Positions 7,104 to 12,173 of a stretch of DNA of 12,173 bases are shown here, piece by piece. Position numbers and translations under genes: made by a program. The notes under the pieces are model-generated. The model did not search any database and was not told the DNA's origin. It saw nothing but the letters and a program-made list of their open reading frames with translations. Each line of letters starts with the position of its first letter. Within the stretch, counting starts at the first letter, position 1. The DNA comes from Candidatus Latescibacterota bacterium (lineage in GTDB: Bacteria > Krumholzibacteriota > Krumholzibacteriia > WVZY01 > JAKEHA01). The stretch is taken from positions 1-12,173 of the forward strand of contig JAKEHA010000269.1 in NCBI GenBank assembly GCA_022615275.1. The letters are read 5' to 3'.

Positions 7104-8311
7104 TGCGCGCGGCGATGGAGGCGCGGTACCCAATGGCGAGCGCGGGAGGAGCGCCGGAGCGATCGGAGCGGAAGCCGTGGGCATCCGGGCGCAAGCTCCT
7201 GTTTCTGGTCACCGAGGACTGGTATTTCTGCTCGCACCGTTTGCCGGTGGCACGCGCGGCGCGCGACGCCGGCTTCGAGGTCGTGGTCGCGACCCGCGTC
7301 GATCGGCACGGCCAGCGCATCCGTGACGAAGGGTTCCGGCTGGTGGCGCTTCCGTGGCGGCGTCGTTCGGTACACCCGCTGCGCGAACTGGCCGCGCTGC
7401 GGCGATTGTGGACGCTCTATCGCCGCGAAGCGCCCGACATCGTCCATCACATTGCGCTCAAGCCCGCCGCCTACGGCGCCCTGGTGGCACCCCGCGGGCT
7501 GCGCACCGTCAGCACGGTGGCGGGGCTCGGTTACCTCTCGACATCCACGCAACTGCGCGCGCGCATCCTGCGCCCCGCGCTGCGTCTCGTGCTCACGCGG
7601 CTGTGTCGCAAACCGGGCGCGCGTATGGTGGTGCAGAACCCCGACGACCTGGCCGCGCTGATCGACAGCGGCGTGGTCGGCGCCGAGCGCGTGGCGGTCA
7701 TTCGCGGCTCCGGCGTCGACCTCGATCGCTTCGCGCCCGGCGACGAGCCCGCGGGCGCGCTGACGGCCACCATGGTCGCGCGCATGCTGTGGTCGAAAGG
7801 AGTGCGCGAGATGGTCGAAGCGGCGCGCCTCTTGCGCGCGCGCGGTTCGAACGTGCGCGTGGTGTTGGTGGGCGAACCCGACGACGAGAATCCGGAGTCG
7901 GTGCCGGCCGACGACCTGCGCGCGTGGTCGCGCGCAGGGTACATCGAGTGGCTCGGGGTTCGCGACGATATGCCCGAGGTGCTGCGCACGACGCACATCG
8001 CGGTGCTTCCCACCTATCGCGAGGGCTTGCCGATGACGCTCCTGGAAGCGGCCGCCAGCGGACGCGCCATCGTCGCCACCGACGTGCCCGGCTGCCGCGA
8101 GATCGTTCGCCACGGCGAAAACGGGCTCCTGGTGCCGAGCAGGGACGCGCGCGCGCTGGCCGACGCGATCGAGACGCTCGCCCACGATCCCGCGCGGCGC
8201 GCACGCATGGGGCGGCGCGGCCGCGAGATGGCGGCGGCCTTCGGCGAAGACGTCGTCGTGGCCGAAACGCTCGCGCTGTACCGCGCCATGCTCGAGGACG
8301 ATCGTGGCTGA
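7100..8311 (+). CDS. GT4-family glycosyltransferase, PglA/WbnH-like
   Basis: A 403-residue GT-B transferase. After a variable leader of about 30 residues, the fold begins KLLFLVTEDWYFCSHRLP (32-49). It continues with HHIALKPAAYGALVA (116-130) and STVAGLGYLS (138-147), a combination typical of the GT4 subgroup containing PglA, WbnH and related enzymes that add the second sugar to a polyprenyl-diphosphate-linked first sugar. The donor half shows RMLWSKGVREMVEA (228-241) and the EX7E pair E308/E316 in YREGLPMTLLEAA, then REIVRHGENGLLVP (333-346). The start is ATG 7100, overlapping the upstream TGA. ATG 7103 directly follows and ATG 7115 is a third option, so the exact N-terminus is uncertain. 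Its position two genes before the initiating transferase fits a role as the first elongating enzyme (inference). Confidence 0.92.
   Translation: MMRAAMEARYPMASAGGAPERSERKPWASGRKLLFLVTEDWYFCSHRLPVARAARDAGFEVVVATRVDRHGQRIRDEGFRLVALPWRRRSVHPLRELAALRRLWTLYRREAPDIVHHIALKPAAYGALVAPRGLRTVSTVAGLGYLSTSTQLRARILRPALRLVLTRLCRKPGARMVVQNPDDLAALIDSGVVGAERVAVIRGSGVDLDRFAPGDEPAGALTATMVARMLWSKGVREMVEAARLLRARGSNVRVVLVGEPDDENPESVPADDLRAWSRAGYIEWLGVRDDMPEVLRTTHIAVLPTYREGLPMTLLEAAASGRAIVATDVPGCREIVRHGENGLLVPSRDARALADAIETLAHDPARRARMGRRGREMAAAFGEDVVVAETLALYRAMLEDDRG
8294..8298 (+). promoter_or_regulatory. Ribosome binding site deciding the GTG start of the SDR gene
   Basis: GAGGA lies 5 nt before GTG 8304, inside the 3' end of the GT4 gene. 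It supports a non-ATG start with an 8-bp overlap. Confidence 0.6.
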
Positions 8312-9311
8312 GCGCGTGTTCCTGGTCACGGGCGCGCGTGGATTCATCGGCGGCGCGCTGTGCCGGCACCTGCGGACCGTGGGGCGCGTGCGCGCGCTGT
8401 TGCGCGGCGCGGCGTCGGGACCGTGGCACGAAGCGGTCGTCGCCGACCTGGCGGTGGCGGGCCCGCCGCCCGAAGCGCTCGCGGGCGTCGACGCGGTCTT
8501 TCATTTCGCGGGCAACGCCCACGCCCTCGACGAACACGACGGGTCGGGACACCACGACGTGACTGTGGTCGGAACGCGCCGGCTGCTGGACGCGTGCCGG
8601 ATCGCGCGCGTGCCGCGCTTCGTGTTCGCAAGCAGCGTCAAGGCCATGGGGGAAGGCGGAGACGCGGTGCTCGACGAGTCGAGTGCGTCACCACCGACCA
8701 CGGAGTACGGAAGGTGCAAGCGCGCGGCGGAAGAACTGGTGCTGCGCGGCGGATACGTGGCGCACGCGACCGTGCTGCGGCTTCCGCTCGTGTACGGTCC
8801 CGGCCACAAGGGAAACTTGGCGCGCATGATCGACGAAGTGGCGCGCGGGCGGTTTCCGCCCGTACCCCGTGTCAAGAACCGCCGCTCCATGGTCCACGTC
8901 GACGACGTGGTGCGCGCCGCCGTGCTCGCGGTCGACCATCCCGCCGCGGCCGGGCGCGTGTTCATCGTGTGCGACGGGCGCTCCTACTCGACGCGGGAGA
9001 TCTATGAATCGACGTGCGCGGCCCTGGGCGTGAAACCGCCCGTGTGGACGGTGCCCGCGTTCGCGCTGCGCGCGCTCGCGCGTTTCGGCGACGCCGTCGG
9101 CCGCGTGCGCGGGCGGCGCTGGCGGTTCGACTCCGGCGCCTACGACAAGTTGTTCGGCTCGGCCCTCTACGATGGTTCCGCCGCGCGCGACGTGCTCGGC
9201 TTCGTACCCGCGTGGGACCTCGAACGGGCGCTGCCCGCGCTGGTGGCCGAGCGCCAAGGTGGCGCTGCCGCCTCGCCCGGTCGGAGCGGGCCGCGGCGTG
9301 CGCTCGGATAG
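8304..9311 (+). CDS. Extended SDR: NAD-dependent nucleotide-sugar epimerase/4-reductase (WbpV-like)
   Basis: A 335-residue Rossmann enzyme. FLVTGARGFIGGAL (6-19) holds the TGxxGxxG cofactor loop. VFHFAG (65-70) is the usual fourth strand. FASSVKAMGE (108-117) supplies the catalytic Ser, and TEYGRCKRAAEELV (133-146) the YxxxK pair Y135/K139. RLPLVYGPGHKGNLARM (159-175) and the MVHVDDV segment (196-202) are substrate-side motifs. All catalytic residues are present. Wording and gene order (SDR, then WbpL-like transferase, then WbpM-like domain) recall WbpV-WbpL-WbpM of Pseudomonas and the WreQ-WreU-WreV set of Rhizobium. In those systems the SDR reduces a UDP-4-keto-6-deoxy-HexNAc to UDP-QuiNAc or UDP-FucNAc. 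A UDP-GlcNAc/Glc 4-epimerase role is the alternative. The GTG start at 8304 overlaps the upstream gene by 8 bp. Confidence 0.88.
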   Translation: MAERVFLVTGARGFIGGALCRHLRTVGRVRALLRGAASGPWHEAVVADLAVAGPPPEALAGVDAVFHFAGNAHALDEHDGSGHHDVTVVGTRRLLDACRIARVPRFVFASSVKAMGEGGDAVLDESSASPPTTEYGRCKRAAEELVLRGGYVAHATVLRLPLVYGPGHKGNLARMIDEVARGRFPPVPRVKNRRSMVHVDDVVRAAVLAVDHPAAAGRVFIVCDGRSYSTREIYESTCAALGVKPPVWTVPAFALRALARFGDAVGRVRGRRWRFDSGAYDKLFGSALYDGSAARDVLGFVPAWDLERALPALVAERQGGAAASPGRSGPRRALG

Positions 9312-9316
9312 TTTTC

Positions 9317-9345
9317 TTGCCAAGCGGCGGGGTGGGCAATAGCCT
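9317..9345 (+). promoter_or_regulatory. Candidate internal promoter ahead of the fusion gene
   Basis: TTGCCA (9317-9322; 5 of 6 to the -35 consensus), a 17-bp spacer and TAGCCT (9340-9345) lie in the 72-bp gap after the SDR gene. This is the only gap of any size in the rightward operon. It would give a leader of about 30 nt with a weak GGGAA Shine-Dalgarno at 9373-9377. The -10 is identical to that of the leftward candidate promoter. Confidence 0.4.
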
Positions 9346-9383
9346 TGCGGGGCTCGGCGTTTCGGTCGGCACGGGAACACCTC

Positions 9384-12146
9384 ATGATCGCAATCGGAAT
9401 CTTCATCGTCGCGTTACTGGTGTCGTACGTCGGCACGCGCGCGCTCCTGGGCATTCGATTGAAGCGGGCCTTCGTCGACGTGCCCAACGCGCGCAGTTCG
9501 CACGAGTCGCCCAAGCCGCGCTACGGCGGCATCGCCATCGCGGGCGGCACCTTCGCCGCGATGGGTCTGCTGGCACTCGCGGTGCCGGAGTCGCGAGCGT
9601 TATGGCCGTTCGCGGTGGGCGGGTTCGCGGTGTTCGCGACCGGGCTCATCGACGACGCCCGCGGCCTGCCGGCGTGGTTTCGTCTCCTGGTCCAGATCGG
9701 CGCGGCCTTCGTGCTGGTGGGAACCGGTCATGTCATCGAGCGGGTCGCAGTGCCGATGGGCGGAGAGATGCACTTCGGGTGGCTGTCGGTTCCCATTACG
9801 GTCCTGTTCGTTATCGGCTCCATCAACGCCTACAATTTCATCGACGGCATCGATGGGCTGGCGGCGGGGAGTGCGTTCATCGCGTGCGTGTTCCTCTCGT
9901 TGGTGGGGTGGTTGGTGGGGCACGCGGCGCTCGCACTCCTGTTCCTGGCCGTCGCCGGCGCTTCGCTCGGATTCCTGCAGTACAACTTTCCGCCCTCGCG
10001 TTTGTTCATGGGCGACGGGGGCAGCACGTTCTTGGGTTACTTCTTCGCGTACGCGGCCATCGCGGGCAACCGGCTCGAGCCCGCCATCCCCGCATTCATC
10101 CCGGTGCTCGTGCTCTCGTCGCTCTATCTCGATGCGGGTCTGACCGTGATCAAGCGTCTGCTCAAGCGCGAACGGCTCTTTCAGCCCCATCGCACCCATT
10201 ACTACCAGCGTCTGCTGCAGATCGGGCTCAATCACAAGCAGGTGACGCTGGTCGAGTACCTGATCACGATCCTCTTGGGTGTGAGTGCCCTGGTGTACAT
10301 CGAAGCGGGGGCGTGGTTCGCGCCCTTGATGACGGCGGCGTGGGTGGTGGTGTTCACGCTGGGCATCCTGAAGATTCGCGCCATGGAACGCGGCGACCGC
10401 ATGTTCTGGGAGCGCCGCGTGGTGCTCCTGATCGTCACCGACATGGCTGCGATCGTGGGCGCGTACCTGGGCGCGTACTTCCTGCGCATGAACTTCCAGT
10501 TCACCGAAGCCGAAGGCATGGCGGTGCTGCGGGCGCTCCCCATCGTGCTGATCGTGCGCAGCGCGTGCTTCTTCAAGTTCGGGCTCTATCGCAGCATGTG
10601 GCGCTACACGAGTGTGGCCGACGTGGTGCGCGTGATCAAGGCCGTCACCGCGGGGTCGGCGATCGTGCTGGCCGCGGTGGTGTTGCTGTACCGCTTCGTG
10701 GCGTTTCCGCGCGCCTTGTTCCTGATCGAGTACTTCCTGCTGATCGTGCTCATCCTGGGCGTGCGCTTCTCCGCGCGCCTGTTCCACGAAATCGGACGCG
10801 AGCCGCAAGGCGCCTTTGCGCGGCGCTACGGCGTCATCGGCGCGGGCGACGCGGCCGAACGCCTGGCGCGCGACATCAAGGCGTCGGGTCCCGCGCGCGC
10901 GGTGGTGTGCTTCATCGACGACGACCCGGCGCGCATCGGGCTGTGGCTGCACGGAGTGCCGGTCGAGGGGCCGGCCGAACGTTTGGGCGAAGCGTGCGCG
11001 CGCCACAGGGTCGATGCGCTCGCCTACGGTCTTTCCGGGAACGACGACGTCGCCGCCGAGCGCTGGCTCGCCTTCGCTCGACACGCGGGTCTCTCGATCG
11101 AGCGGCTGCCCGGCAACGCGGGCGCACACGAACCCGCCTCGCTCGCGCTCGATCGCGTCGCGCGGCGGTATCGCCGCGGTGCGATCGAGCCGTCGGCGCG
11201 ATCGCAGAGTGCCTTGCGCGGCGCGCGCGTGCTCTTGACGCACGCCGGCGACCCCATCGGGGGCGCGTTGGTCGCGCGCCTGCGCGCGGTGGGCGCGGTT
11301 CCGGTCCTCCACGTCGACGATCCGCGGCCGGAGTTCGGTTTGCGCGACGTCGTGCACTTCGCGGGCCCACTGGCGCTGGCGGCGGCCGACGCGATCGCGG
11401 CCACGCGGCCCGACGTGGTCGTGCACGCGGTGTGCGTGGAGCCGTCGGGCGCGGAGAACGAGGACGAGCGTGCGTGGCACCACGTGGTGCGCGAGACCGA
11501 TTTTCTCGCGCGCGAGCTGTGGGCACAGCGACCCGGCAGCCGCCTGGTGGTTGCGGCCTTCTGGGGGAGCGCGCGACCGGGGGATCGCGCCGCCGCCGTC
11601 GCCGCCGCCATGGAGGCGGCCGTGCTCAATCGAGCCGGCGCCGAGCCGGTGTCGGTGGTGCGCCTCCCACGCATCTTGACCGGCGCGCACTTGGCCGACG
11701 CGTCGTGGTCGAAGGAGTCGCCGGTGAACGCGCGCTTCGACGCGCTGGAGTCGGAGACGGCGGCGCTCCTCGCCGAGATCGCGGGCGGCGCGTTTCGCGG
11801 CATCTACACGTTGGCACCCGCCGCCCCCATCGACCTCGAGGACGCGCGCCGCGCCGCCGCGCGCGGCGACGACGACGTCGGCCGCGAAGCCGTGCGCGCG
11901 CACGCCGCGGAGCGCTCCGGGTTGGTGTTTCCCTCCGAGCACCTCGACCTGTGCGGCATCGACGGCGTGCGGCGCGTCTTGAGCCCGCTCTTCCCGGCCG
12001 CCGACCCGTTTCGCAAGCTCGCAACACTCGGCCCCGCCGGCGCCACGCGCGCCGAGCGCGACGCGTGGACGCGCGCCGTGACCGCGCCGCTCTACCCGGT
12101 GGGGCACGCGACGGAAACCGCACCCTCGCCGCGGAGCGAGTCGTGA
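9384..12146 (+). CDS. Fusion: polyprenyl-phosphate HexNAc-1-P transferase (WbpL/WecA-type) + WbpM/CapD-type membrane protein with degenerate dehydratase domain
   Basis: A 920-residue multi-pass inner-membrane protein. Residues 1-335 are a complete initiating transferase with about ten membrane segments. They carry SSHESPKPRYGG (38-49), GLIDDARG with D90-D91, NAYNFIDGIDGLA (148-160; D154/D157), FMGDGGST (208-215) and PHRTHYYQRL (268-277). Residues 340-470 match the four-helix N-terminus of WbpM-type proteins, including FKFGLYRSMWRYTS (397-410). YGVIGAGDAAERLARDI (482-498) and FIDDDP...GVPVEG are its CoA_binding_3-like Rossmann domain. Residues 611-810 align in position with the UDP-HexNAc 4,6-dehydratase, but the cofactor loop reads THAGDPIG (619-626) and the STDKAV and M/YxxxK signatures are missing. 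Residues 811-920 are Ala/Arg-rich and unrecognised. The first half should link sugar-1-phosphate to polyprenyl phosphate; the second half is probably non-catalytic. ATG 9384 is chosen over TTG 9345 because the first membrane helix starts there. Confidence 0.9.
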   Translation: MIAIGIFIVALLVSYVGTRALLGIRLKRAFVDVPNARSSHESPKPRYGGIAIAGGTFAAMGLLALAVPESRALWPFAVGGFAVFATGLIDDARGLPAWFRLLVQIGAAFVLVGTGHVIERVAVPMGGEMHFGWLSVPITVLFVIGSINAYNFIDGIDGLAAGSAFIACVFLSLVGWLVGHAALALLFLAVAGASLGFLQYNFPPSRLFMGDGGSTFLGYFFAYAAIAGNRLEPAIPAFIPVLVLSSLYLDAGLTVIKRLLKRERLFQPHRTHYYQRLLQIGLNHKQVTLVEYLITILLGVSALVYIEAGAWFAPLMTAAWVVVFTLGILKIRAMERGDRMFWERRVVLLIVTDMAAIVGAYLGAYFLRMNFQFTEAEGMAVLRALPIVLIVRSACFFKFGLYRSMWRYTSVADVVRVIKAVTAGSAIVLAAVVLLYRFVAFPRALFLIEYFLLIVLILGVRFSARLFHEIGREPQGAFARRYGVIGAGDAAERLARDIKASGPARAVVCFIDDDPARIGLWLHGVPVEGPAERLGEACARHRVDALAYGLSGNDDVAAERWLAFARHAGLSIERLPGNAGAHEPASLALDRVARRYRRGAIEPSARSQSALRGARVLLTHAGDPIGGALVARLRAVGAVPVLHVDDPRPEFGLRDVVHFAGPLALAAADAIAATRPDVVVHAVCVEPSGAENEDERAWHHVVRETDFLARELWAQRPGSRLVVAAFWGSARPGDRAAAVAAAMEAAVLNRAGAEPVSVVRLPRILTGAHLADASWSKESPVNARFDALESETAALLAEIAGGAFRGIYTLAPAAPIDLEDARRAAARGDDDVGREAVRAHAAERSGLVFPSEHLDLCGIDGVRRVLSPLFPAADPFRKLATLGPAGATRAERDAWTRAVTAPLYPVGHATETAPSPRSES
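12133..12136 (+). promoter_or_regulatory. Ribosome binding site for the gene starting at 12143
   Basis: GGAG lies 6 nt before GTG 12143, inside the end of the fusion gene. Confidence 0.45.
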
Positions 12147-12173
12147 AGCAGGTCTACTACATCGGCGCGTCGA
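12143..12173 (+). CDS. Start of an unidentified gene (runs off the right edge)
   Basis: Ten codons are visible, reading VKQVYYIGAS with the first V as initiator Met. The GTG overlaps the TGA of the fusion gene in a GTGA junction, the same arrangement as at 2066-2069, and has a GGAG at proper spacing. Strand-like residues ending in IGAS at the extreme N-terminus suggest a Rossmann-like first beta strand, but ten residues are too few to name a family. It continues the rightward operon. Confidence 0.55.
   Translation, partial: MKQVYYIGAS

Noticed and set aside
9317..9339. Possible terminator (TTGCC...GGCAA) after the SDR gene
   Set aside because: It has only 5-bp arms with a 13-nt loop and no T-tract; the first arm fits better as a -35 element.
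9600..12107. 835-codon antisense open frame opposite the fusion gene
   Set aside because: It is low-complexity and rich in His/Arg/Gln/Asp, as expected from the complement of GC-biased codons. No motifs or ribosome binding site were seen, and the sense frame is a clear membrane protein.

Overview
This window is a GC-rich polysaccharide (O-antigen, capsule or exopolysaccharide) biosynthesis locus from a bacterium, probably Gram-negative. The sequence alone does not fix the phylum. Evidence for this is five glycosyltransferases, a glutamine-dependent amidotransferase, a sugar-nucleotide SDR enzyme, a polyprenyl-phosphate sugar-1-phosphate transferase and a SAM methyltransferase, packed with short gaps or small overlaps. 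No tRNA, rRNA, insertion sequence or CRISPR array was seen.

Layout: two divergent operons fire from a 113-bp gap (5095-5207). Leftward (minus strand) run two paralogous GT2 transferases (5094-4138 and 4154-3177), two related GT4 transferases (3175-2066 and 2069-972), a class I methyltransferase (943-206) and the first 53 codons of a GMC-type FAD oxidoreductase (160 to the left edge). Rightward run an AsnB-type amidotransferase (5208-7103), a PglA-like GT4 transferase (7100-8311), an extended SDR of the WbpV/4-reductase or epimerase type (8304-9311), a 920-residue membrane fusion protein (9384-12146) and the start of an unidentified gene (12143 to the right edge). Three junctions are ATGA or GTGA stop/start overlaps.

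How the genes would work together (inference): the N-terminal half of the fusion protein loads the first sugar phosphate onto polyprenyl phosphate. The PglA-like GT4 adds the next sugar, and the four leftward glycosyltransferases extend the repeat unit. The methyltransferase, amidotransferase and oxidoreductase modify sugars or precursors. No flippase (Wzx), polymerase (Wzy), ABC exporter or chain-length protein lies in the window, so export must be encoded outside it.

The most unusual object is the fusion protein. It joins a complete WbpL/WecA-type initiating transferase to a WbpM/CapD-type membrane protein whose C-terminal dehydratase domain has kept its position but lost most of its NAD-binding glycines and its catalytic signature. 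It looks like an initiating transferase carrying a pseudo-dehydratase, next to an SDR gene that would normally depend on an active dehydratase.
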